NCBI GenBank assembly: GCA_026692865.1
Contig: JAPLNI010000033.1
Coordinates: forward strand, 1-34,114
Length of the DNA: 34,114 bases
DNA from: Planctomycetota bacterium
Lineage (GTDB): Bacteria; Planctomycetota; Planctomycetia; Pirellulales; Pirellulaceae
Direction: 5' to 3'
In this document: one piece after another, positions 1 through 8,088 of the stretch
Layout: each line of letters opens with the position of its first letter
Position numbering within the stretch: position 1 is the stretch's first letter
Notes under the pieces: model-generated
The model's database searches: none
Told to the model about the DNA's origin: nothing
Seen by the model: the letters and a program-made list of their open reading frames with translations, nothing else
Position numbers and translations under genes: made by a program

Positions 1-40
1 CGAGCAGCAGGACGGAAAGGACGGTGATGGCGTGTTTCAT
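1..40 (-). CDS. 5' end of a secreted-protein gene, cut by window edge
   Basis: Thirteen codons are visible before the window ends, reading MKHAITVLSVLLL: a positively charged N-terminus followed by a hydrophobic stretch, which is the start of a signal peptide. The ATG lies 11 bases after the stop of the ThuA-like gene on the same strand, so it is probably the next gene of the same operon. The product cannot be named. The start resembles those of the two genes upstream (MKHLIV..., MKHIIT...). Confidence 0.6.
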   Translation of the reverse strand, partial: MKHAITVLSVLLL

Positions 41-51
41 GGTTCAATCTG

Positions 52-867
52 CTATTTTTGATTCGCAGGGATCACCGTCACCTTCGCGGCCCACTTGATG
101 GCTTCGAGCACATGCTGCCGCACAAACGGCGTGCTCAGAGATCGCAGATCGTGGCCGAACTCGGTGTAAAAGAAGCGGCCACCGGTCGTGGGTTCGTGCG
201 TCCAGGCGATGGGATGATCCTCGCCCATGGGCTTGCCGTTGCGAGTTTTGAAATAATCCCGCACGGGTTTGTAGGTGGTCTCATCTACGCGCATGAGGAC
301 GTTGAAACCGGGCTGGCCAGTGACGGCGCGGTCGTGATTGGTCCAGTCGGCTTCGATCCAGAACTCGGCGGGTTGGCCTTTGACAGCGGGATGATCTTTC
401 GCAGAAGGATCGATGGTGACTTTGGCTTTGCTGAAGTCGGAGTCGCTATTGAAGTCGCAGCCGCCGAGCGCACTCAGCCACGGCCACTTCGCCTGATGCA
501 CCAGCGCGGCATGCAGGCCGACGATGCCTTTATTGCCCTTGGTGAACCATTCCTCCACCGACTTGCGTTGCTCCTCGGGCAGCACTTTGTCGAGTTCGTT
601 GGCGTTGTTGAGCACCAGCACGTCGTAGCGGCTCAATTCCTCGGCGCGCATGTCTTTCCAATGCTCCGTCACGTCCACTTCGAAGCCGTTTTCATGACCG
701 AGCAGGACGAGCCAGCGATTGATCTTCGGCGTGTCGGGATGGCGATAGTAGCCAGTGTTGGAATACACCAGGACTTTCATGCCACTGCCTTTGCGCGCGG
801 GTGCTGCCGGTTCGTGACTGTGGGCGATGCTGGTAAGCAAGAGCAGGGAGACGATGAGATGCTTCAT
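52..867 (-). CDS. Secreted ThuA-like domain protein
   Basis: A 271-residue protein with a signal peptide (MKHLIVSLLLLTSIAHSHE) followed by a ThuA/trehalose-utilisation-like domain of the class I glutamine amidotransferase-like fold. Visible family marks are KVLVYSNTGYYRHP near residue 30, the YDVLVLNN segment, GNKGIVGLHAA, and PIAWTHEPTTGGRFFYTEFGH near the C-terminus. In Planctomycetes and Verrucomicrobia such exported proteins commonly accompany sugar-degradation genes; the reaction is not established for most of them. I chose the ATG at 867 because the signal peptide starts there; the frame stays open upstream only where it shadows the neighbouring gene. It lies 52 bases after the GH43-like gene and 11 before the next start, which suggests one operon. 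Confidence 0.88.
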   Translation of the reverse strand: MKHLIVSLLLLTSIAHSHEPAAPARKGSGMKVLVYSNTGYYRHPDTPKINRWLVLLGHENGFEVDVTEHWKDMRAEELSRYDVLVLNNANELDKVLPEEQRKSVEEWFTKGNKGIVGLHAALVHQAKWPWLSALGGCDFNSDSDFSKAKVTIDPSAKDHPAVKGQPAEFWIEADWTNHDRAVTGQPGFNVLMRVDETTYKPVRDYFKTRNGKPMGEDHPIAWTHEPTTGGRFFYTEFGHDLRSLSTPFVRQHVLEAIKWAAKVTVIPANQK

Positions 868-919
868 GTTGATGGCTACGAGTTGAGTTAAGGTTGAGAT
901 GATGAAGAGATGCTCAACG

Positions 920-2602
920 TCATTCTTTACGGGTTGTTTCTGGCCCGTCGTGCCGCTGGCGAAAGAAATCAAAATCCGCGTGACCACCCTCGGGTCCCGA
1001 TGACAGATTGTAGCAGAACAAGCCGACCTTGGTCCCTTCATACCATGCGGTGCGATAGGGATAGTCGCGGTCGCCCAGCGGCTCGTAGTGTTCGCCGTCG
1101 AGGCTGTAAAACATCGTGCCTTTATAGTGGCGGTGTTCGAGTTTGAGCCAGACGTGTTCTTGCTTAAGTTCGGGACCGTAGGTGAATGCGCCAGGGCCAG
1201 TGGTGGCGGTGCCTTTGGCAAAGAGCATGCGTTTGATACCGCCATCTTTGGCGACTCCGATCCAAGTATAGTCGTCGATCATCGTGCAGAGACCGGCGCG
1301 TTGGCCGTCGATCATGTTCGCGGTGTCGAGCTTCGTGATGATGTTGGACTGGGCTCCGTAAAGGCGCTGGACGAGCGTGTTGTAGGCAAAGAGAAGATGG
1401 TCTTCGCGATAGTTGACCTTCGTGCGGCCGAATTGAGAAATGCCGCCCTGGGTGTTCAGATGCCGCGCCGTCAATCGAAGATGTCCCGGCCTCGCGGTGA
1501 GTGACCAGCGCGAGTCGTCGGAGTCGTGATTCCAAGCCCATTGGCCGCCGAGTATCGTCGTATCAAACTCATCGGAAGGGTCCGCCGCGTTGATGGGTTG
1601 GATCGGCAGCGCTGGCTTGGTGTAGGGCTCAGTCAGGCCAACAGGTTCGCCGATCCCATCGCCATCGGAGTCCACGCCGATCCACGGCCAGTCGTCAGCC
1701 GTCCAACCCGCAGGCTCAAGATAGAGACGTCGACCATAGGTGGCGAAGAGATTGTAGTCGTGATGCAGGAAGGCCCAGCGGTCGCCACTGACCTCGACGA
1801 GCGATCCCTGGGCGGCATTGATGTCGGCCTTGCCTGCGTGGAAGATCTTCCGACTCTCATAAGGCCCGTAGAGCGACTTGGATCGATAGACATGCTGCGC
1901 CTTGTCTTTGTTCTTGCCGGTGGAGGCAACGGAAATGTAGTAGAAGCCGTTGCGTTTGAACACCTGCGGTCCCTTCGGCGGGATGTCATCGATCAAGACC
2001 GTTCCTTGGTCCACGATGGCATCAAAGGTGTCGTTCAAGCGATAGATCCGCAGCGCCCCCGGATTGCCCAACATGAACAAGTAGCCTTTGCCATCATCAT
2101 CCCAAAATGGACAAGGGTCTTCGAAGTCACCCACGATCTTTTCCGATAGACTCACCGGCTCACTCCACGGACCTTCCGGCACAGCGGCCTTGCAGACAAA
2201 GCCACGGTATTTCGTGCTCCAGTTGAACATGTAGTAAGTCCCGCGAAAGAAACCCACCTCGCCATCCTGCGAACCAGCGGAACACGCCTTGCCGGGGAAA
2301 GTGAAGTCCGCATGAACTCCACCGAGGCGCGAGTAGATGCGGCCTGCGTGCATCCAGTTCACAAGGTCCTTCGACTTCAGCAGCGGCATGCCCATGAAGT
2401 GATGCGAGGCGCAGGTCAGATAGAAAGTGTCGCCCGCCTTGAACACGCACGGGTTGTTGTAATCCGCCCACAAAATGGGATTGCGATAACTGCCATCTCC
2501 TTGATCGCCCCAAGCGGTGTTGGTGGCAGGCTCAGCGGCGTGCAGCGCGTCGAGCGGCGTGATGAGGAGCACGGCGGTAAGGAGGGTTATTATGTGTTTC
2601 AT
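920..2602 (-). CDS. Secreted glycoside hydrolase family 43-like protein, catalytic residues apparently replaced
   Basis: A 560-residue exported protein: signal peptide (1-23), five-bladed beta-propeller GH43-like domain (about 38-350), then a concanavalin-like beta-sandwich domain (about 355-555) as in two-domain beta-xylosidases/arabinofuranosidases. Family marks include NPILWADYNNP (41-51), LLKSKDLVNW, FEDPCPFWDDDGKGYL (160-175) and GPQVFKRNGFYYI (211-223). The middle Asp of the triad is present (D162). The general base Asp expected in a 'DP' pair is Asn (N50, AAC), and the general acid Glu expected before GP is Lys (K210, AAG). If the alignment holds, the protein may bind rather than cleave sugars. 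I chose the ATG at 2602 because it opens the signal peptide; the frame continues 12 codons further upstream. Its GC-rich codons contrast with the polysaccharide genes. Confidence 0.87.
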   Translation of the reverse strand: MKHIITLLTAVLLITPLDALHAAEPATNTAWGDQGDGSYRNPILWADYNNPCVFKAGDTFYLTCASHHFMGMPLLKSKDLVNWMHAGRIYSRLGGVHADFTFPGKACSAGSQDGEVGFFRGTYYMFNWSTKYRGFVCKAAVPEGPWSEPVSLSEKIVGDFEDPCPFWDDDGKGYLFMLGNPGALRIYRLNDTFDAIVDQGTVLIDDIPPKGPQVFKRNGFYYISVASTGKNKDKAQHVYRSKSLYGPYESRKIFHAGKADINAAQGSLVEVSGDRWAFLHHDYNLFATYGRRLYLEPAGWTADDWPWIGVDSDGDGIGEPVGLTEPYTKPALPIQPINAADPSDEFDTTILGGQWAWNHDSDDSRWSLTARPGHLRLTARHLNTQGGISQFGRTKVNYREDHLLFAYNTLVQRLYGAQSNIITKLDTANMIDGQRAGLCTMIDDYTWIGVAKDGGIKRMLFAKGTATTGPGAFTYGPELKQEHVWLKLEHRHYKGTMFYSLDGEHYEPLGDRDYPYRTAWYEGTKVGLFCYNLSSGPEGGHADFDFFRQRHDGPETTRKE

Positions 2603-2994
2603 GATATGAGGCTCGTTTGCTGGGGGCGCGGGTAGCAACCGGGACGAGGCGGATTCGAGATCTATAACGGAGCCGCACGAAACTGCTCGGTGGCGTCATC
2701 GGGACATCGAAGGTCAGCGTATGCCAACATGAATGCCCTCGCTCATTAGAAAAACGCCGATCGCGGCCTCTTTAAAATCTTCAATGCGATACATTGTTAA
2801 TCATTTAGCAGTTGAATTTAGGTGCTACTTCGTTTATGGTCAAATCAGCTGTCGTGTATTGCGGATATTCGCAGCGAATGCACCATACTAGTCCCTCTCG
2901 AACCGACTAGTGCTTTGTCCCAATTTGACTTTGGGGTAGCGGAGTTCGTAAGAATGCAGAAGTCGGTGGAGATACGGGAAAATGCTGCAGCCTT

Positions 2995-3014
2995 CAGATG
3001 TCTTACGACATCTG
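2995..3014. repeat. Short inverted repeat CAGATGTC/GACATCTG
   Basis: Perfect 8-base arms around a 4-base loop (TTAC). It lies between two copies of the self-complementary octamer GCTGCAGC (about 2984 and 3045). It may be a degenerate repetitive palindrome or a protein-binding site; no function is shown. Confidence 0.45.
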
Positions 3015-3079
3015 CTACGAGTCAGAACCCCATCTTTGAATTCTGCTGCAGCACGAGAGCACACGGCCCAACGCTAAAA

Positions 3080-3115
3080 AAATACATCAAAATTCTTTTG
3101 AAGTTTGATGTATTT
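3080..3115. repeat. Perfect 12-bp inverted repeat, possible operator or hairpin
   Basis: Arms AAATACATCAAA (3080-3091) and TTTGATGTATTT (3104-3115) are exact complements around a 12-base spacer. The arms are A+T-rich with no following T-run, so a dyad operator is at least as likely as a terminator. It lies about 420 bases upstream of the first polysaccharide gene. Confidence 0.5.
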
Positions 3116-3537
3116 AAACATTCGTCAAAAGGCGGACTATCGCACGTAAGCCGTCCTCAATCGCCACTTATGTGGTGGTTGCTTCCTATTAAATGGGTCA
3201 GGGCGCCTATCTTCTAAGGCGATGGGTGACATTCCCACGTTCTCGTTGCTTTCAATTCATCATATTTGGACTAAAATGAGCGACGCGTCGGGTATAACCT
3301 TTTTGGTAACTTTCAAGAGTACCTGCTGAGAGATTGCCTCGTTAAAGCTTCCTGCGGACAGACCCGAGCCCTGGCGGCTCCTACAATTTCGCTTTGACTG
3401 ATGGGTGAATAAGTGTCACCGACGGGAACGAAGTACAGCATGTTAGACCAACGATTTCATCGAGTCATTCGCCTTGTCTTGGGCCCCAAGATAGAGTCCG
3501 CACTATTTCTGAAGCTGTCCGCATCAGCGGATAGGAC

Positions 3538-6354
3538 ATGTTCACAATGACTGCAATTCTTAACCAGTGTTTACCAGCGTTTCTCGCTGCTTTAGTAACT
3601 ATCGCGTTGGTACCGCTGGCCATCATGATGGGAAAGCGGCTTGGCTTTTTGGACCAACCGTCTGCCCGAAAAGTGCACCGCGAGCCTATCCCCCGAACGG
3701 GTGGAACCGCGATTCTCGGGGGTTTTTTGGTAGGAGTTGCAGCGACCCTCATTTCCGCCAACTCTGCCGACATTGAAATTTCCAACAGCTTTTTTCAGAT
3801 GCTGCTGGGAATGCTCCTTGCTTGCGGCTTTACAGCCGCCGTCGGATTTGCAGACGATATCCGTTCAATTTCGTCCCGATTCAAGCTTTTCACGCTGCTT
3901 TTTGCTGCGGCAGTCATCGGAGGCTCGGGAGCCTCGTTTGGAACAGTTTATCTCGCGGGTCAATCGTTCGTGGAGTTCCGGTGGCTTGCTTGGCTGGCAA
4001 CCTTGGTTTGGGTCGCTGGGATCACTGTTTCAGTCAACTTTATCGATGGGCTTGATGGGCTGGCTGCAGGTTTAGTCGCTCTTTCGGCGGCTGTTCTTGG
4101 AGCGTTTTTGTTTGTTGCTGGTGAAACGGTACTTGCTGGAATTTGTATTTCCCTGGTGGGCGCTTTGCTAGGATTCCTGGTATTCAATCGCCATCCGGCC
4201 AAAGTGTTTATGGGCGACTGTGGCAGCATGTTTATCGGAATTGCAATCGCAGCGCTAATGCTGATGGCAAATCCGAAAATTGGAAGCATGCGGGCGATCG
4301 TTCTTCCGTCACTCGCGTTAGCAGTCCCTATATTGGATGGCAGCTTTACATTCTTCCGTCGTCACTATCTCCAGCGTCGTTCGATTTTTGCAGCCGAACG
4401 TGGACATATTCATCACCGTCTCTTAGATCGAGGCCTACGTCACAGTCAGGCCGTTTGGTTCATCTACACGGTTTCGATCGCAGCCGTCATCATCGGTGTC
4501 GTCGCTCTCGCATTTGAAGGGGTCGCGACGATCGCTGGCCTTGCCATCTTAGGGCCATTGATGTGGGGTGCCTTCCGATTCGCGGGCTCGGTGCGAACCG
4601 AAGAAATGCTCTCTGCGCTGCGTTCCAAGCGTTACCTAGATCGCATGTCGAAGCAACATAAAGCATCCTTTGAATCGCTTCAGTTGGAATTCGACAAAAT
4701 CGACTCGGTAGCCGCTTGGTGGCATGGTGCCTGCCAAGCTGCAGATGCGCTGAATTTCACATCGCTCAAAATTACTATCTACTCACCAGGCAAGCCACGG
4801 CAACTCGCGTGGTTCACTTCCCAGGATGAATTAAACGCTGTCAGTCAAATACAGGCGACAATTCCTGTTCCTGACAGCCCTGAGCATGGTGGCGAGGCAA
4901 AAGCGGAAATCGGAATCGCCGTGAACGATTCGGCCGAACTCGCGGGTGGACGCATGGCTCTTTTCTCGCGATTAATTACCGAGAATAGCCTTGCAAAAAT
5001 CCGAATTCGAGAACGCCATGCCGTTGGCAACTCGCGAAATGGCAAGCTCGCCTCGAATGGAACCGGGCATGCGATCACTGCCATCCCCATGAAACCACTC
5101 AATCCAGGCCCGTTCGGGCACTTGCGTGTCGCCGTCGTTCATGACTTTCTTTACACCTATTGCGGTGCAGAGCGAGTTGTCGAACAGTTGATAAATGTCT
5201 TTCCGCATTGCGATATGTTTGCGCTGTTTGACTTTATGCCCGAGGCCGACCGAGGGTTTCTTCGCGATAAACACGTAACGACATCGATCATTCAAAAGCT
5301 GCCTTATGCAAGCCGAAAGCATCGCGCATATTTGCCACTGATGCCATTTGCAGTCGAACAGCTAGACGTCTCCGGTTATGACCTTGTGGTCTCAAGCTCT
5401 TATCTAGCGGCAAAGGGAGTCATCACCGGTCCCGATCAGCTCCATGTTTGTTACTGCCATAGTCCCGTTCGATATGCTTGGGATCTTCAGCACCAATATC
5501 TCAGAGAAGCTCGCCTGGGCTTTGGGCCCAAAGGTTTGCTCGTTCGCTGGCTACTACACTATCTCCGTCAATGGGATGTGCGGTCGGCCATGGGAGTCGA
5601 CCACTTCATTGCGAATAGCCGTTTCGTCAGTCGCCGAATCCAGAAGGTCTACCGGCGTGAATCAACGGTGATTCATCCACCGGTCGACACCGAGAAGTTT
5701 GCTCTCAGCACGAAGAAGAGAGAAGATTTTTACCTGGTCGCCGGTCGCATGGTTCCTTACAAACGCATGGACATGATCGTTCAGGCCTTTAATCAAATGC
5801 CAGATCGAAAATTGGTTGTCATCGGTGAGGGGCCCGATTTTGCTAAGGTCAAGGCGATCGCGGGTGACAATATTACACTGCTTGGTTTCCAAAGCAGCGA
5901 GGTCCTGGTCGATCATATGCAACGAGCCAAAGCGTTCGTCTTTGCCGCCGAAGAAGACTTTGGAATTGTCCCAGTCGAAGCACTCAGCTGCGGGACACCG
6001 GTCATCGCTTTCAACAAAGGTGGAGTTACCGAAACGGTTCTCGACGGAAAGCACGGGTTGCTGTTTGATGAGCAATCTGAACATTGCTTGATCGAAGCCA
6101 TTATGCGATTCGAAGCCCAAAATGACTTTAGTCAATTCGATCCTGCCGCACTTCACGCCCGCAGTCTCGAATTCTCAACCGAACAATTCAAAACGCAAAT
6201 CACGGCCTTCGTGACAGAACTCACCAGTGACCAATCCGCCGCAAAATTAAAGCGAAATCACAAAGAAGAAACCCAACTCCCCCCAAGTCCCCACTCGCCC
6301 CCATCAGCACCACGACGAACAACTAGCAACGAACAACTAGCAACGAACAACTAG
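3538..6354 (+). CDS. Polyprenyl-phosphate sugar-1-phosphate transferase (WecA/MraY type) fused to a GT4 glycosyltransferase
   Basis: A 938-residue protein. Residues 1-340 form a multi-spanning phosphoglycosyl transferase (Glycos_transf_4 family): PIPRTGGTAI (50-59), the paired Asp FADD (104-107), NFIDGLDGLAAG (168-179), HPAKVFMGDCGS (219-230) and the cytoplasmic His motif HIHHRLLDRG (290-299). Residues 350-520 are a soluble linker I do not recognise. From about 529 a GT4 enzyme begins (RVAVVHDFLYTYCGAERVVEQL region), with GRMVPYKRMD near 734 and EEDFGIVPVEALSCGTPVI near 805. It probably initiates the lipid-linked repeat unit on undecaprenyl phosphate and adds the second sugar. An ATG at 5089 just before the GT4 part could be an internal start. 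The start at 3538 follows a GGATAGGA-like ribosome site; an ATG three codons on is possible. The last residues and the stop come from the intergenic repeat array. Confidence 0.88.
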   Translation: MFTMTAILNQCLPAFLAALVTIALVPLAIMMGKRLGFLDQPSARKVHREPIPRTGGTAILGGFLVGVAATLISANSADIEISNSFFQMLLGMLLACGFTAAVGFADDIRSISSRFKLFTLLFAAAVIGGSGASFGTVYLAGQSFVEFRWLAWLATLVWVAGITVSVNFIDGLDGLAAGLVALSAAVLGAFLFVAGETVLAGICISLVGALLGFLVFNRHPAKVFMGDCGSMFIGIAIAALMLMANPKIGSMRAIVLPSLALAVPILDGSFTFFRRHYLQRRSIFAAERGHIHHRLLDRGLRHSQAVWFIYTVSIAAVIIGVVALAFEGVATIAGLAILGPLMWGAFRFAGSVRTEEMLSALRSKRYLDRMSKQHKASFESLQLEFDKIDSVAAWWHGACQAADALNFTSLKITIYSPGKPRQLAWFTSQDELNAVSQIQATIPVPDSPEHGGEAKAEIGIAVNDSAELAGGRMALFSRLITENSLAKIRIRERHAVGNSRNGKLASNGTGHAITAIPMKPLNPGPFGHLRVAVVHDFLYTYCGAERVVEQLINVFPHCDMFALFDFMPEADRGFLRDKHVTTSIIQKLPYASRKHRAYLPLMPFAVEQLDVSGYDLVVSSSYLAAKGVITGPDQLHVCYCHSPVRYAWDLQHQYLREARLGFGPKGLLVRWLLHYLRQWDVRSAMGVDHFIANSRFVSRRIQKVYRRESTVIHPPVDTEKFALSTKKREDFYLVAGRMVPYKRMDMIVQAFNQMPDRKLVVIGEGPDFAKVKAIAGDNITLLGFQSSEVLVDHMQRAKAFVFAAEEDFGIVPVEALSCGTPVIAFNKGGVTETVLDGKHGLLFDEQSEHCLIEAIMRFEAQNDFSQFDPAALHARSLEFSTEQFKTQITAFVTELTSDQSAAKLKRNHKEETQLPPSPHSPPSAPRRTTSNEQLATNN

Positions 6355-6411
6355 CCACTTCCCCCTACCAACTACCAACTACCGACTGCCAACTGCCCCC
6401 TTCCCCCTCCC
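6319..6411 (+). repeat. Short tandem repeat array (AACTAGC / CAACTACC / CAACTGCC units)
   Basis: Fills the junction between the fused transferase gene and gmd. It starts with ACAACTAGCAACGA-type 14-mers that still encode the end of the upstream protein, changes to CAACTACC/CAACTGCC units, and ends one base before the gmd ATG. The plus strand is almost free of G outside TAGC and TGC. Confidence 0.8.
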
Positions 6412-7410
6412 ATGCCTTCCGCACTCATCACAGGAATCACCGGGCAAGACGGCTCTTATCTTGCCGAGCTTTTGCTAGACAAAGGCTACATCGTGCACGG
6501 GTTAGTTCGACGAAACAGCTCGACAACCCGCACGCGACTCGAACCTCTTTTTGCCGACAAAGACATCTACGATAAGCGGCTCTTCCTGCACTACGCCGAC
6601 TTGGACGACGCCACAACGATTCGGCGAGTTCTTGCCAAGACCAAGCCCGATGAGCTCTACCATCTCGCTGGTCAGAGCCACGTCGGAGCGAGTTTTGAGA
6701 TCCCCGAATCGACATGTGAATTCACAGCCATGGGAACACTGCGACTGTTAGAGATTCTTCGCGACTTAGAGCATCGTCCGCGTTTTGTACACATCAGCAG
6801 TAGCGAGATTTTTGGTAAGCCGGAGACCTTTCCGCAAAACGAGCGGACTCCGATGCGACCGATATCTCCGTACGGTGTCGCCAAAACTTTCGCAACCAAT
6901 ATGACCTCCCTCTATCGCGAATCGTTCGGTTTGTTCGCCTGTAATGCGATCTGTTACAACCATGAATCGCCACGTCGCGGCGAGTCGTTCGTGACGCGAA
7001 AGATCACTCGAGCCGCAGCGGCGATTTCACTTGGCTTGCAAGACAAAATTCGTATGGGAAGCCTTGATGCACGCCGCGACTGGGGCTACGCGCCTGAATA
7101 TGTGGAAGCCATGTGGTTGATGCTGCAGCAAGAATCGCCCGGCGACTATGTGCTCGCAACCGGAACGGCCCATAGCGTTGAAGACTTCCTGTGTGCGGCC
7201 TTCGAGTCGCTCAATCTCGATTGGCGAAACCATTACGAACCCGATCCGCGATTCATGCGACCCGCCGAAGTCACCAACCTTGTGGGCGACTCCACCAAAG
7301 CCAAAGAGCAACTCGGCTGGGAAGCTAAAACAAGCCTCATCGATCTCGTAAAACAAATGGTCCAAGAAGACCTAGAAGCATTAAAGTCGCAACTAGCCCC
7401 TAGCAACTAG
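6412..7410 (+). CDS. gmd: GDP-mannose 4,6-dehydratase
   Basis: A 332-residue short-chain dehydrogenase/reductase that converts GDP-D-mannose to GDP-4-keto-6-deoxy-D-mannose, the precursor of GDP-fucose, GDP-rhamnose or GDP-perosamine. Seen in the sequence: the NAD(P) loop GITGQDGSYL (8-17), HLAGQSHVGASF (84-95), the active-site SSSE (129-132), the Tyr-Lys pair SPYGVAK (Y154, K158), and the family-typical NHESPRRGESFVTRKI. Length is normal for the family. The reductase that would finish GDP-fucose (fcl/GMER) is not in this window. The start lies right after a repeat array, and the C-terminus (LAPSN-stop) is written by the next array. Confidence 0.95.
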   Translation: MPSALITGITGQDGSYLAELLLDKGYIVHGLVRRNSSTTRTRLEPLFADKDIYDKRLFLHYADLDDATTIRRVLAKTKPDELYHLAGQSHVGASFEIPESTCEFTAMGTLRLLEILRDLEHRPRFVHISSSEIFGKPETFPQNERTPMRPISPYGVAKTFATNMTSLYRESFGLFACNAICYNHESPRRGESFVTRKITRAAAAISLGLQDKIRMGSLDARRDWGYAPEYVEAMWLMLQQESPGDYVLATGTAHSVEDFLCAAFESLNLDWRNHYEPDPRFMRPAEVTNLVGDSTKAKEQLGWEAKTSLIDLVKQMVQEDLEALKSQLAPSN

Positions 7411-7412
7411 TC
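7390..7412 (+). repeat. Short CTAG heptamer array overlapping the gmd stop
   Basis: AACTAGCCCCTAGCAACTAG carries three CTAG cores at 7-base spacing. It encodes the last residues and the stop of gmd. Confidence 0.7.
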
Positions 7413-7421
7413 ACAAAAATC

Positions 7422-8060
7422 GTGTTCGATCTACATTCCATTCTTGAAACATCGGAGCAACTAATGACGCTCGATCCATCGCGGGCGAAGCCAAGCGATT
7501 TGCCGGGGCGATTTGGGCGAGTGGTTCATGATGTAGAGCGGTTGCTGCAAGCATGTGTAGCTGACGCAACGGTTGTAGGCGGTTGGTCCGTGTGGCATTA
7601 CGGATATGTTGGACGCGTTACACACGACTTGGACATCGTAATCTCCCATGAGCATGAAGAACCATTAGTGCGATTGAGTTCCATGTTTGGCTTTCGACCT
7701 CTAGGCGTTCACGAGGGCAATTGGCCGAAACTGGAGCACAAAGAAACCGGCATTGAAGTTGACTTGATGCCCGAGGGCCGGCGTCCAGGCTTGGCGTCGA
7801 ATTTGGGACCAACGCCCATAAGGCATCCGAGGGAGTATGCATCTTCCGATGGGCTTTTGCCCTACGTAACGATCGCAGGGTTGTTTGAATTGAAGCTTGG
7901 ATCTTGGAGAGTCAAGGATCAAGCCGACCTCATCGAACTGATCAAAGTCAACGGGCATCGTATGGATGCCGTTCACTCCCATGTCGCGGGAATGCATGGT
8001 GTGCTGAACGAAAGATTCGAATACCTAGTCGCCGCTGCCAAAAATGAAACTAACAACTAG
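7422..8060 (+). CDS. MNT-fold nucleotidyltransferase-like protein (AbiEii-like)
   Basis: A 212-residue soluble protein. VVGGWSVWHYG (about 51-61) followed by RVTHDLDIVI gives the GG...DxD signature of the minimal nucleotidyltransferase fold, and VDLMPEGRRPG supplies the third acidic residue. Proteins of this shape include AbiEii/MenT toxins and uncharacterised NTP transferases; the substrate cannot be told from sequence. The GTG at 7422 fits the local pattern of a start just after a repeat array; an ATG at 7464 has a better ribosome site (CGGAG, seven bases before) and may be the true start. It is the first gene of the accessory island, and its stop (ETNN-stop) lies in a repeat array. Confidence 0.72.
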   Translation: MFDLHSILETSEQLMTLDPSRAKPSDLPGRFGRVVHDVERLLQACVADATVVGGWSVWHYGYVGRVTHDLDIVISHEHEEPLVRLSSMFGFRPLGVHEGNWPKLEHKETGIEVDLMPEGRRPGLASNLGPTPIRHPREYASSDGLLPYVTIAGLFELKLGSWRVKDQADLIELIKVNGHRMDAVHSHVAGMHGVLNERFEYLVAAAKNETNN

Positions 8061-8088
8061 CCACTAGCCCCTCCCTTGCTCTCCCCCC
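8050..8088 (+). repeat. Short tandem repeat array at nucleotidyltransferase/Uma2 junction
   Basis: CTAACAACTAGCCACTAGC is followed by C-rich sequence up to the next ATG. CTAG cores recur at 7-base spacing, and the array contains the upstream stop codon. Confidence 0.65.

Larger units (their letters stand above)
2603..3537. other. Gene-free divergent intergenic region
   Basis: These 935 bases separate the minus-strand GH43 operon from the plus-strand polysaccharide genes and must hold the promoters for both. I see no convincing coding sequence. The region is more A+T-rich than the GH43 side and contains two inverted repeats (2995-3014 and 3080-3115). No -35/-10 pair with acceptable spacing stood out, so no promoter is called. 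Confidence 0.6.

Noticed and set aside
58-891. 277-codon plus-strand frame opposite the ThuA-like gene
   Set aside because: It is antisense to a clear signal-peptide-plus-domain protein; GC-rich codon bias makes such shadow frames common.
2822-3217. 131-codon open frame in the divergent intergenic region
   Set aside because: No ribosome site, no family pattern, odd composition, and it runs through two inverted repeats; treated as chance.
3260-3300. TTGGAC...TATAAC as a promoter for the polysaccharide operon
   Set aside because: Spacing is about 21 bases, too long for a standard sigma-70 promoter.
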